Positions 16,756-25,848 of a DNA stretch of 41,840 nt are shown piece after piece. The notes beneath the pieces are model-generated. The model ran no database searches. It was not told the origin of the DNA and worked only from the letters and a program-made list of their open reading frames with translations. The position numbers and the translations under genes are program-made. This stretch comes from Deltaproteobacteria bacterium (GTDB taxonomy: Bacteria; Desulfobacterota; DSM-4660; Desulfatiglandales; Desulfatiglandaceae): contig JAGGTJ010000021.1 of NCBI GenBank assembly GCA_021163815.1, positions 1 to 41,840 on the forward strand, in the 5' to 3' direction. Within the stretch, counting starts at the first letter, position 1; each line of letters opens with the position of its first letter.

Positions 16756-16936
16756 GGGTGTGTTTTATGCACAAATAAGGAAATCATGTCTGTAGTTACA
16801 TGATGTGAGAATATACACAGTCTGTACCTCAAAAACAAACTGTATTTTTTCTTTCTTGTCCTGTCTGTGTCAGTATGGCATGTTCCTCTTTCAGTATCTA
16901 TCTATAACTGCCTGTTTTTTTAGTAAGGAAATCTCC

Positions 16937-18328
16937 TCATACAATAATTTTTTGCCTGAAAATATGTTCAATGGCCTTCCTCTTTAATATGTCATAGTAG
17001 ATACGTATGTTTTCTACGTATTTAACAGGTTCTGTTCCCCTGCAGTAACCGTATGCAGTCTTTCTGTAATACTTGCGGTATGACAGAAGGGGTAATACCT
17101 GCTTGAGATCGGTCCAACTGTTGGGATCAAGCCCTGTGGCTTTTGCAAGTTTCTGGGCATCTAATATATGTCCTCTTCCTACATTATATGCCGCAAGGGT
17201 AATGAATGTTCTGTCCGGATCTTTTATCTCTTTGAACGTGTTGTACAACCATTTAAGGTATTTGACTCCACCCATTATGCTTTGTTCCGGGTCAAGACGG
17301 TTTTTTATCCCCATTTCTGCTGCTGTAATTTCAGTGAGCTGCATTATTCCCTGTGCCCCTGTATAACTGGTGGCCCTGGGATCAAAATGTGATTCCTGGT
17401 ATACTATGGCGGCGATCAGTCTCCAGTCAAAGCCATACCGGGCGGTTGCCTTTTTTATAATATGATCGTAAAGGGGCAGTTTTGTGTCAATGGCACGATG
17501 AAATTTGACCAGGTCTACATAGTCAAAATTATCTATGTTTGCATAGTACTTGTTGTAAATCTTTTTAAATTTTCCGTCTTTTTTTATCTTTTTTATGAAC
17601 TGGTTTATCTTGGCAAGGAGTCTGGTTTCACCTTTTTTTACGGCCCACCTCAGCCGTTGTTTGCCTCCTATTGAAAAGGCTATTGATATGGCAGGATAGT
17701 ATCGGCGATTCAGTCGGGCTATGTTAGAGTAAGATACAGTAGCTGTTATCCTTTTTTCTGCTACCATACGTATAAGTTCTTCATCAGGCCTGTTGGATAG
17801 TGCTATGTGTATGTTTATCCCCTGATTTCTCAGTGTTACCAGGTTCCGTATATAAGTGCTTCCTGCACGTACATAAACTGTTACACCGTTTAGGTCTTCT
17901 TTGTTTTTTATCTTGTGATTATTCTTATGGATGATGACCATCTGCTGGATATCGAGATATCCAAGAGAAAAATCTGCAACCTTGTCACGTAAAGGAGTGC
18001 GAGTCAGTTCACTTGCAGCAAAATCGCCCCTTTCAGACTCAAGAGCAGACAGGATATCATTCCATGGAACGATGACGACATCAAGTTGTAGTTTCATATA
18101 GTCGGCGAATGCCTTTGCCATATCATATTCAAAACCCATAGGCTCATCGCGGTAGATGTAGTAGCAATGAGGATTGTTTATCGTTATAACCGTGAGTTTG
18201 CCCGTTTTGAGTATTCTGTTAAATACATCCTGTCTTGTTTTTTTTGTTGGAATGCTCTGCCATGAAAACATCATGGAGAAAGCCAGGGCAGAAAGTATGG
18301 ATGTATAAAGAAATTTTTTAAAAGACAT
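16937..18328 (-). CDS. mltF: Membrane-bound lytic murein transglycosylase F
   Basis: A 463-residue two-domain protein. After an N-terminal hydrophobic anchor/signal (about 6-22) comes a periplasmic solute-binding-like domain (about 35-265; note MGFEYDMAKAFADYM and GVTVYVRAGSTY), then a lytic transglycosylase SLT domain (about 290-430). The catalytic glutamate is E312 in YQESHFDPRATS, followed by GAQGIMQL and AAYNVGRGH, all diagnostic of family 1 lytic transglycosylases. It cleaves the MurNAc-GlcNAc bond of peptidoglycan to form 1,6-anhydro ends. No lipobox cysteine is seen, as in MltF. The gene is probably its own unit. Confidence 0.92.
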   Translation of the reverse strand: MSFKKFLYTSILSALAFSMMFSWQSIPTKKTRQDVFNRILKTGKLTVITINNPHCYYIYRDEPMGFEYDMAKAFADYMKLQLDVVIVPWNDILSALESERGDFAASELTRTPLRDKVADFSLGYLDIQQMVIIHKNNHKIKNKEDLNGVTVYVRAGSTYIRNLVTLRNQGINIHIALSNRPDEELIRMVAEKRITATVSYSNIARLNRRYYPAISIAFSIGGKQRLRWAVKKGETRLLAKINQFIKKIKKDGKFKKIYNKYYANIDNFDYVDLVKFHRAIDTKLPLYDHIIKKATARYGFDWRLIAAIVYQESHFDPRATSYTGAQGIMQLTEITAAEMGIKNRLDPEQSIMGGVKYLKWLYNTFKEIKDPDRTFITLAAYNVGRGHILDAQKLAKATGLDPNSWTDLKQVLPLLSYRKYYRKTAYGYCRGTEPVKYVENIRIYYDILKRKAIEHIFRQKIIV

Positions 18329-18429
18329 TGGTTTTATAAATCATGTTTTTTGATGGAATTGTCGAGGTGTTGTCTCTGTTCAACGACATTGTGTGTCTAC
18401 CGATGACCTGAAACTCATTCGATTCAGGT

Positions 18430-19611
18430 TCAATGTTGTCCTATATCTTTTTTTGTATTTGCCATCAGGAGTGATAGACCTATTACTATTGCAATAGGCA
18501 GGCATACGTTGAACCACTCTTCTTTTGGCTTTGACAAAAGTCCCATACCATCTGTCTGCACTGCCGCAAGACCAAAGGCAGTTAATACAATGGAAAATAT
18601 GGATCTGTTTTTTAAGGCAAACAGAAAACATGATGCATAAAGCCCTGCAATTAGTATCAGGCCTATCAATCCACCATAAAACAGCATCTGTATGAATAAA
18701 TTGTGAGCATCATAAAATGTTCTGTGTACGTTTCTGCAAATACTATGGATCAGTATCGGGGTGTCCCAGCCATGTCCGAAAAACGGATTTTTGAATGATA
18801 TCCGCATTGCCTCTTTCCAAATGTCTATACGGATAAATCCTTTTTGCAGCATTAGTGTAGTTATATATTGCCAATTAAAGGCAATTATTATAACGATAAC
18901 AGCAAGTGACAGCCATAATATCTTACTTTTCAGGTTCATTAAGTTAAAAGGTAACAAAACAACACATACAAACAGGATGACCATTATTGGTGTTCTTTCT
19001 CTGAGCAGAAGAATGGCGCTACTCAATATGATGATATTAAACAGAGATATGATACGGAGATAGCCATGTGTTGCAAGGGCAATGGCAATCATGACAGCGG
19101 TTAAAAAACCAAGCACATGGCTGAGCATGAGGATGTTGAACATGGGCCTGACATGAGTCAAGAAGTGATTTCGGAAAAAGACAGTCAGGGATTTATGCAG
19201 AAAAAGGGTATGCCATCCCCAGTAGATCAAAAACAGGGAAACAGATGTTACACCAAGAAGAGTCGTCCAGTAAAATAGTCTTTTGTCCTTTAAAAGATAG
19301 TAAAATGAAATCGGAGTTACTCCTATAACAATGGCTCTTCTTATGGCCCTTATAATATCTGTATCAGATGCCCATAGATTGGAAAGAATCAGCCACAGCA
19401 GCACGCATATGAAAAAGAGAAACGGGATGGTTATTCTGTTTCGTTCCCTGTAGAAATAGTGGTAAGACAGAAACAGGGCAGGACATATAAACAGGGCATA
19501 TACTGCATTTTTATAACAATGTCTTGAGGGCAGGAAAAACAGCCCTGTGATGATTGTAATCCACCCAAATAAGAGAATGAAATTCGAAAGCCTGTATATC
19601 TTTTTTTCCAT
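18430..19611 (-). CDS. O-antigen ligase / Wzy-type membrane protein
   Basis: A 393-residue integral membrane protein with about 10-12 hydrophobic segments and the Wzy_C-family loop near the C-terminal third. The segment KNPFFGHGWDTPILIHS followed by YDAHNLFIQMLFYGGLIG is the typical periplasmic-loop signature (the H-N motif). The family comprises O-antigen ligases (WaaL), which transfer lipid-carried O-antigen to the lipid A core, and O-antigen polymerases (Wzy); sequence alone does not separate them well, but nearby glycosyltransferases and LPS core genes favour ligase. No good ribosome binding site is seen before 19611. Confidence 0.82.
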   Translation of the reverse strand: MEKKIYRLSNFILLFGWITIITGLFFLPSRHCYKNAVYALFICPALFLSYHYFYRERNRITIPFLFFICVLLWLILSNLWASDTDIIRAIRRAIVIGVTPISFYYLLKDKRLFYWTTLLGVTSVSLFLIYWGWHTLFLHKSLTVFFRNHFLTHVRPMFNILMLSHVLGFLTAVMIAIALATHGYLRIISLFNIIILSSAILLLRERTPIMVILFVCVVLLPFNLMNLKSKILWLSLAVIVIIIAFNWQYITTLMLQKGFIRIDIWKEAMRISFKNPFFGHGWDTPILIHSICRNVHRTFYDAHNLFIQMLFYGGLIGLILIAGLYASCFLFALKNRSIFSIVLTAFGLAAVQTDGMGLLSKPKEEWFNVCLPIAIVIGLSLLMANTKKDIGQH

Positions 19612-19692
19612 AAAACTGTGTTTAGGTCCTTGTCCGGGGACAGCAATGTTCCCAAAATCAAGGCCTTCAAAAAAATTATTTAGCCATCAAGA

Positions 19693-19761
19693 TTTACCGT
19701 GAAAATACACAAATCTGTGCTGAAAAACCAGGTTTGTTTTGAATCCGGCTATGCCGGTTTA
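19693..19761 (+). repeat. Family A repeat copy 7 (internal deletion)
   Basis: Starts TTTACCGTGAAAATACACAA and ends CCGGCTATGCCGGTTTA with an intact terminal hairpin; about 28 bases of the middle are missing. It lies between two divergent LPS genes. Confidence 0.87.
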
Positions 19762-19817
19762 GGGAAAAGGACATTGTTGTGTGACGTTTTTGATATCTTT
19801 AATCTACGGGAAAAGTA

Positions 19818-20675
19818 ATGAATACTACTACTCTTGTAACCGTTGTAATTCCGTCATATAACCATAGGCCATATATTGAACAGGCAATTTTAAGCGTATT
19901 GAATCAGACATATGCCAATATTGAATTGATTGTTATAGACGATGGTTCAACTGATAATTCTGCTGATCTAATCAGGGCATTATCTGTTAAGCATAGGTTT
20001 AGATTCATTGAAAAAGGGCACGAGGGCCTGACAAAGACATTGAATATTGCTCTGGGTATGGCAAGGGGGGAATATTTTGTCCCCTTAAGTTCAGATGATA
20101 TGATGTTGCTTGACCGTATAGAAAAGCAGGTGCAATTCATGCAAAAATACCCTGCCCTTGCTGTTTCGGCAGGGAATATGATCCGAATAGAGCCGGATGG
20201 AAGACCAAGACGGATCCAGAAATTTTATCCGGAAAGGGTTTTAACCTTTGATGATATATTTGAAAACCGTGTTAAAGGACCTCCTGCCCCTACCCTTATG
20301 TATGTAACAGATGAATTGAGGGGTATTGGGGGGTATAGGGAAGACATCCTGTTAGAGGATTTTTATACCATTCTTGCTATTGCAGCAAAGGGCAAAAAGA
20401 TCGGTGTTATGCATGATATTTTGGCCTTTTACAGGTCTCATCCATCAAATACTTACAAAAATTATTCATACATGGCGGATAATATCCTGAAGACCTATGC
20501 CCTTTTTGCTGACAGGCCTAATTATGATAAGGCAATATCCCGATATCTGAACGGTATGATCAAACGTGTATCCAGATCTGATAAAAGACTTGCAATTGAG
20601 TTATTAAAAAAGGTGCCTTTACGATTTTATAACAGGAAAACAGTAAGTGGAATCTTCAGGATTATCTTCGGATAG
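19818..20675 (+). CDS. Family 2 glycosyltransferase
   Basis: A 285-residue GT-A fold glycosyltransferase of family 2. The N-terminal VTVVIPSYNHRPYIEQAI, the VLNQTY and VIDDGSTDNS segments, and the SSDD (DXD-like) metal-binding motif near 95-98 are clear. It transfers a sugar from a nucleotide donor, probably in LPS core or O-antigen assembly at the inner face of the membrane. Donor and acceptor cannot be deduced. It has no transmembrane segment. It is transcribed opposite to both neighbours, so it is its own unit. Confidence 0.88.
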   Translation: MNTTTLVTVVIPSYNHRPYIEQAILSVLNQTYANIELIVIDDGSTDNSADLIRALSVKHRFRFIEKGHEGLTKTLNIALGMARGEYFVPLSSDDMMLLDRIEKQVQFMQKYPALAVSAGNMIRIEPDGRPRRIQKFYPERVLTFDDIFENRVKGPPAPTLMYVTDELRGIGGYREDILLEDFYTILAIAAKGKKIGVMHDILAFYRSHPSNTYKNYSYMADNILKTYALFADRPNYDKAISRYLNGMIKRVSRSDKRLAIELLKKVPLRFYNRKTVSGIFRIIFG

Positions 20676-20696
20676 TCCCCAAAGATTGATTTGCGG

Positions 20697-20724
20697 GATG
20701 AGCGCAGATTAGGCTACGCTCATC
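20697..20724. terminator. Possible bidirectional hairpin between convergent glycosyltransferase genes
   Basis: GATGAGCG (20697-20704) pairs with CGCTCATC (20717-20724) around 12 bases. It covers the last codons of the GT4 gene. No good T run follows on either strand, so terminator activity is uncertain. Confidence 0.35.
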
Positions 20725-21821
20725 TTGATCATTTCCTGTGCCAGCATGGTGTAATGGTGTCTGAATGTTTCTATGTCGTGCTCTTTTTTCAGCTTGGCAA
20801 AGGTCCTTTCCCCAATATCTTTCCTGTTTGCGTTTGCTGTTTCCATCATCTTTTGTGCAAGATCCTTGGCATCTCCCGTCTTAAATATAAAGCCCACGTC
20901 ACTGATCAGATCAGATATCGCAGGTAAGCTGGAAGCTATTACAGGTAACGATGCGGACATTCCCTCCAATAGTGCAATAGGAAGTCCTTCGCTTAGAGAG
21001 GGCATAACAAAGACATCAAAGGCCCTTGCATATTTGACTGCGTGGTTATGTGCTCCCAAGATAAATGCCCTGTTTCCCAGCCTGTGTTCCTCTATATATT
21101 TTTCCAGTTCCCTGCGGCTTTTGCCTTCACCCATAATTGCCACCGCAGCTTCAGGCAGTTTGTCCTTGATCCTGTTTAATGCATCAAGCAGATATATATG
21201 CCCCTTAACCGGAACCAGCCTGCCTATAGTGCCAAATATTAGCCTGTTTTCGGGTAGGTTAAGGGCCTTGCGTGCCTCTGCCCTGTTAAGCTGTATGGCC
21301 AATGCCGCATTTATGTCTATGGCATTGTTGATAGCGACTGTGTTTCTTTCTGTCATTCCGCAATTAAGATCTATCAGGTATTCCTTTACAGGCTGTGAAA
21401 CACCCACCATCTTCCATGTAAGAGACCTGTTTCTTTTTATGATCCTTTGACGATATCTTCTGTCAAAATCTCCTATTCCATGTATAATCCCTATCACCGG
21501 AATTTTCATCAGCCTGTTTAATGTCATTGCCACATGAATGGATTTGAAGCGATGGGCTATTATCAGGTCAAACCTTTCCTGTTTGCAGTATCTGTAAATT
21601 TTAAGAAGGAGTATCTGTCTTTTGATTCCCTTTATATTCCTATCTGAGTCACTGAATGACTTTATCCGGTTCGGTTGTTTGTCGTTCGACCTTGATCCCT
21701 GGAGGAAGGCAGAAACAACCTCATACTCATTGTTGGGTAATGCCCTGGCAATCTGTTCTCCAACATATGAAAAGGAACCGCTGTTATAGTTTTGAAGCTG
21801 CATGACCCTGAATCTTTTCAT
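20709..21821 (-). CDS. Family 4 (GT-B) glycosyltransferase
   Basis: About 370 residues with a GT-B fold: an N-terminal acceptor domain (SGSFSYVGEQIARAL) and a C-terminal nucleotide-sugar domain with FGTIGRLVPVKGH and FVMPSLSEGLPIALLEGM, the latter carrying the E-x7-E motif of retaining family 4 enzymes. Likely adds a sugar in LPS core or O-antigen synthesis. The ATG at 21821 overlaps the stop of the RNase Z-like gene as ATGA, a standard coupling arrangement; a TTG at 21836 is the less likely alternative. It is thus the last gene of an operon that starts with the M16C peptidase, an odd mix of functions. Confidence 0.88.
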   Translation of the reverse strand: MKRFRVMQLQNYNSGSFSYVGEQIARALPNNEYEVVSAFLQGSRSNDKQPNRIKSFSDSDRNIKGIKRQILLLKIYRYCKQERFDLIIAHRFKSIHVAMTLNRLMKIPVIGIIHGIGDFDRRYRQRIIKRNRSLTWKMVGVSQPVKEYLIDLNCGMTERNTVAINNAIDINAALAIQLNRAEARKALNLPENRLIFGTIGRLVPVKGHIYLLDALNRIKDKLPEAAVAIMGEGKSRRELEKYIEEHRLGNRAFILGAHNHAVKYARAFDVFVMPSLSEGLPIALLEGMSASLPVIASSLPAISDLISDVGFIFKTGDAKDLAQKMMETANANRKDIGERTFAKLKKEHDIETFRHHYTMLAQEMIKMSVA

Positions 21822-22834
21822 CTTTGTCTGCCGCAAAATGCGTTATGTGCCTCCTGTACAAGTTCTGATTCACGCCCCCGGTACCGTGGAGAAAAATGAA
21901 ACAGTTCAATATGTTTTGCCATGGCATTTTTTGCAATAAGACCTGCCTGCTTCGCTGTCAGGTGGTACTTTCTTTTTGCCATTTCCCGGTCTTTGTCTAA
22001 AAATGTGGCCTCTATAAACAGGGTGTCAGAATCTTTTACAAGGCTAACGATCTTTTTTATGTTTTCTTCACTTCCTCTTACGTCCGTAATGTAACTTATC
22101 TTCTGTCCCTTTGATATGGTTGCTATATTTTTCATAAGATACATAAGGGGGTATCTTTTTTCCTGAATAATCCTGCCATGTTTTTCCGAGACAACGGTAA
22201 TTTCCTCTTCAGGATCTGCATTGTTATATATGGCATCCTTGAATTTTTTCAGCCATGGCCCCACAGGAAGACCCATATCATCCAGTGCGTTTTTTTTGAT
22301 ATTTATATAGAAGTTTTCAGTAAGCGACAGGCCGAGACACTCGGTATGGTGGTCTAACAGGGTTCCATGGACTGAAAAAGAAGACTCTTTAAGCAATGTT
22401 CCGTCAAATGGATATGATTGGGGCCCTTCCTGGGGGCGAAATCGGTCTTTGCATGCATATCTTCTTGTAAGGATGGTGTCATGATGAACTTCATTTGCTA
22501 TGATATTAAATTTATTGGTGTAATTTGATACCATGTTCCATGTGTAACCCGAAAGCTTCCCTTCCACCTGCCGCAAAAAACCTGGCGGCCCAAAGAGGTA
22601 CAGGTCTTTGTCCCTGCCCAGCATTATCCTCAGAAGGGTGTCAAAACCTATGAAATGATCCATATGGGTATGGGTGACAAAGACATGGGTCAGCTTTAAC
22701 ATATCCCTTGCAGAAAGACGACCAAGGTCTCCGAGATCAAACATAAGCGCCCTTCTTTCAAACAAAAAAGGGATAAACAACCCTGGGTCTGAAAATGGAT
22801 CGTTGATAAGCCTGGGGATAAATGAAGGTCTCAC
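21818..22834 (-). CDS. RNase Z-like metallo-beta-lactamase-fold hydrolase
   Basis: A 338-residue MBL-fold protein with the zinc motif THTHMDH, the second-site region ITDVRGSEE and a C-terminal His in LFHFSPRYRG, the order seen in tRNase Z enzymes that trim tRNA 3' ends. It is close to ribonuclease Z in length, but a large insert between about 150 and 230 carries hydrophobic and charged stretches that do not look like the usual exosite arm. It could be true RNase Z or a related phosphodiesterase. The start is a GTG at 22834, 1 base after the M16C peptidase stop; the stop overlaps the GT4 start as ATGA. The three genes form a tight operon. Confidence 0.75.
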   Translation of the reverse strand: MRPSFIPRLINDPFSDPGLFIPFLFERRALMFDLGDLGRLSARDMLKLTHVFVTHTHMDHFIGFDTLLRIMLGRDKDLYLFGPPGFLRQVEGKLSGYTWNMVSNYTNKFNIIANEVHHDTILTRRYACKDRFRPQEGPQSYPFDGTLLKESSFSVHGTLLDHHTECLGLSLTENFYINIKKNALDDMGLPVGPWLKKFKDAIYNNADPEEEITVVSEKHGRIIQEKRYPLMYLMKNIATISKGQKISYITDVRGSEENIKKIVSLVKDSDTLFIEATFLDKDREMAKRKYHLTAKQAGLIAKNAMAKHIELFHFSPRYRGRESELVQEAHNAFCGRQR

Positions 22835-22835
22835 G

Positions 22836-25745
22836 TCACATTACCTTGACTATATCAGCCTTGGTACCTCCTATTGCCTTTTTTACCGTATTTTCGGGAC
22901 CCAGTATCTTTACAATCCCTGATCTTTTTATTTCATCAAGGACCCCTGCAAACTTCCTGAAATGCGATATCGTTGTGGTCATTATCTCTTCTCTTATCTT
23001 TTGCCTGATATGGATAGTATCTCCAGTCAGAAATCTTGTCATTGAGACAAACCCCTTTGCATCAGGGAGCCTGTACGGATCTATATCTCCCATGGTTCCG
23101 ATAATCGCCTTTGTCAGTTCCTTGTCATCTATATCCGTGTTTTTTAAAAATTCTCCCGTACTGTCAAAGGTATTAAGTGTCCTGTCTGTATTTGGATCCC
23201 TGTAGGAAACCATAGTCAGTACGCCGGAAATTCTGCCAAGGGTACAGAATGCCCCATATGCCCCTCCCTGTACCCTTACTTGGTTCCACAACCATGTGTT
23301 TCTTATGTACCTTGTTATGACAATGGCCGACCCGTGAAAACTGTAGCCGCTTTTAAAGATATTACATCCCTTTCCTACAAAGTTTATCTGTGCCGGGATA
23401 GTGAGGCCTTCTGCCTTGGTAGCATCGATTTTTTTCGGCCATGTCTCATCCTTGGTATGTCCTGATGGTATGGAAGCAACAAGATCCTCTATGCGAGTAC
23501 GGTTATATGTGAAATCCTTTTTGTCTGATGTGATATTCACTATAAGGCGTTTTTTTGTTAAGAGCCTCTTCAACATATCCTTAAAGGTGAACAGTATTGA
23601 GTCCCAGTCACTGTCTATTCTTGATACCAGTTTTCTTAAAAAGAACAGATAACTTATTCCTCTCATCTGTTCTGAAACAAAACCTGATTCATTGAAATGG
23701 GACATTAACCGTGTATTGACAAGATGATGACCTTCCGGAACCAGGCGCTGTTCCTGCCTCGCCTTTTCCTCCATAAGTATCTGTTTGAATCTTTTATGGT
23801 TATCAAATCGTGTATGGAGCATAATATCTGTTACTATGTGAAAGAGATCTTCTGCCTTGTTTCCTATGGCCTTACCCCGTATAAAAAGCATGGCCTTGCT
23901 GTCCGGTCTGTTATGCACGGAGGATATAAAAAGCTGTGGAGTAATTCCGCCGGTCTTTCTGTTTATATGCTTTGACAGAGAGACAAAGTCTTCTTTTTCC
24001 GTGCCCATTGATACAAGGGCTCTTCCAAGTAGCGGAACATAGGGCAGGTATTCAACAGGAAGAGAATGAAGGTCCAGCCCCACATCAAGATACAGGATGC
24101 CGTTTGAGAAGATATCATGGAATAAAAGTGTTGCCCCATCCTGTTGTATTTCATCGCACGGGATCGGTTTTTCCTGCCTTTCAAGATCAGAGAGTTTAAG
24201 CAAAGGGATGGTCTGAAGGGCCTCAGGGGAATCGGGGGTCTTTTGTATGCGTTCAAGTTCCAGGGTGTTTTTGATTATTTTATCTATTTGTTCAGGTGTC
24301 ATCGATGCCCTTATTTTATCAAGACGTTCCCTTTCTTCTTTTTCTTCCCTCTGTCTCTGTTCAGGATCGGGACGAAGGTAAAGTGTTGTTCTGTGTGTGT
24401 TTGTAAGAAGGAAATCTTTTATCATACCTTCAAAAAAACCCGGTATGGCCTCTTGTTTGATGCTGGCAAGAGGGTCTTCAAAGGCAATAGGTGCAACAGG
24501 ATCTGCTTCGTATAGCCATGCAGTAAGACAGCGAAGCATCATTATGAGCCCTCTTGGCATTTGACCGGTATTGTTTTCTCTTAGCCGGAATTCCACGGTA
24601 TTCAGGGCGGCATCCACTATTTCCCTGTCAATCCCCTCCCTTACAAGGGTCTTAAGGGTCTTTGTTATCAATGGTTCTACCTTTTCCATGTTTTCATTCC
24701 TGAGCCCTTTGAGCCCTACAGAAAACACGGTCTGTCTTAACTCGTTTTCAAGACCCAGGCCTGCAATATCCTCACCCAGACCCGAGTCGATCAACGCCTT
24801 TTTCAGGGGTGATGCAGACATTCCGATCAGGATATAACCAAGAATCTGAAGTGCGAGATTTGTCCTGACATCCAATGTGTCAGCAAGTACCCAATTGACC
24901 GTTACCATCCCCTTGTTACTGTCTTTTTCCTTTTCTCCTGCCATAAATGTTCTTGTTATGCGTTTCGGATGGTCAAAGGGAGGCTGTATCCTTACCTCGG
25001 AGTTTGTTTCAAGAGGTTCAAATTCCCGTAAGATTGTGTCTAAACGCCTTAAACGTTCTTCTAATGGATCATCTCCGTAAAAGTATATCCTGGCATTTGA
25101 AGGATGATAGTAGTTTCTGTGAAATTCGATAAATCTTTCAAAGGTGAGCTCCGGAATCTTTTTTGGATCTCCTCCGGAATCAAAACCATATGGGGTGTCG
25201 GGAAAAAGGGACTGAATAGACAGTTCAGACAGGAGATTGTCAGGGGATGAGTAGGCCCCCTTCATTTCATTGTAAACAACCCCTTTGATCACTAATGGCG
25301 CATTGGGGTCCTTTAATTCATAATGCCATCCTTCCTGTTGAAATATGTAGGGTGTCAGCCGCGGAAAGAATACGGCATCAAGATACACATCCATAAGGTT
25401 ATAAAAATCCTTGAGATTTTGACTGGCAACCGGGTAACATGTTTTGTCAGGATAGGTAAAGGCATTGAGAAAGGTGTTTAACGAACCTTTTAACAGCTCT
25501 ACAAAGGGCTCTTTTACCGGATACTTGCGGGAGCCGCATAGGACAGAATGTTCCATGATGTGTGGAAGGCCTGTTGAATCCTGTGGAGGCGTACGGAAGG
25601 TTATCCCAAAAACCTTGTTTTCATCCTTTGTCTCTATGGAAAGGACCTCTGCCTGGGTTTTTGCATGCCTGTAAGTCCTGGCAACAGCCCTTAATTCAGG
25701 AATCTTTTCCTCCTTTTGCAGTTTGAAACCGTGTATCAATGTCAT
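22836..25745 (-). CDS. M16C-family zinc metallopeptidase (presequence protease-like)
   Basis: A 969-residue insulinase-superfamily peptidase of subfamily M16C. The inverted zinc motif is H62-I-M-E65-H66 in PHIMEHSVLCGSRKYP, followed by LLKGSLNTFLNAFTYPDKTCYPVAS, and the distal glutamate lies in the KGVVYNEMKGAYSSP segment. Four M16 modules joined by a hinge enclose a chamber and degrade short peptides, as in mitochondrial PreP. There is no signal peptide, so it acts in the cytoplasm. GGAGAG precedes the ATG at 25745. It heads the operon with the RNase Z-like and GT4 genes; a 103-base gap separates it from the helicase gene upstream. Confidence 0.93.
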   Translation of the reverse strand: MTLIHGFKLQKEEKIPELRAVARTYRHAKTQAEVLSIETKDENKVFGITFRTPPQDSTGLPHIMEHSVLCGSRKYPVKEPFVELLKGSLNTFLNAFTYPDKTCYPVASQNLKDFYNLMDVYLDAVFFPRLTPYIFQQEGWHYELKDPNAPLVIKGVVYNEMKGAYSSPDNLLSELSIQSLFPDTPYGFDSGGDPKKIPELTFERFIEFHRNYYHPSNARIYFYGDDPLEERLRRLDTILREFEPLETNSEVRIQPPFDHPKRITRTFMAGEKEKDSNKGMVTVNWVLADTLDVRTNLALQILGYILIGMSASPLKKALIDSGLGEDIAGLGLENELRQTVFSVGLKGLRNENMEKVEPLITKTLKTLVREGIDREIVDAALNTVEFRLRENNTGQMPRGLIMMLRCLTAWLYEADPVAPIAFEDPLASIKQEAIPGFFEGMIKDFLLTNTHRTTLYLRPDPEQRQREEKEERERLDKIRASMTPEQIDKIIKNTLELERIQKTPDSPEALQTIPLLKLSDLERQEKPIPCDEIQQDGATLLFHDIFSNGILYLDVGLDLHSLPVEYLPYVPLLGRALVSMGTEKEDFVSLSKHINRKTGGITPQLFISSVHNRPDSKAMLFIRGKAIGNKAEDLFHIVTDIMLHTRFDNHKRFKQILMEEKARQEQRLVPEGHHLVNTRLMSHFNESGFVSEQMRGISYLFFLRKLVSRIDSDWDSILFTFKDMLKRLLTKKRLIVNITSDKKDFTYNRTRIEDLVASIPSGHTKDETWPKKIDATKAEGLTIPAQINFVGKGCNIFKSGYSFHGSAIVITRYIRNTWLWNQVRVQGGAYGAFCTLGRISGVLTMVSYRDPNTDRTLNTFDSTGEFLKNTDIDDKELTKAIIGTMGDIDPYRLPDAKGFVSMTRFLTGDTIHIRQKIREEIMTTTISHFRKFAGVLDEIKRSGIVKILGPENTVKKAIGGTKADIVKVM

Positions 25746-25848
25746 TTATTCTCTCCGATTTTCTTTCAGAGGGTATGTCCTCTCCCCCTACAAACCATGG
25801 CTTTTATACTGTGAAAATACTTCTTTTCCGTAAATGCAGGTTTTAGGG

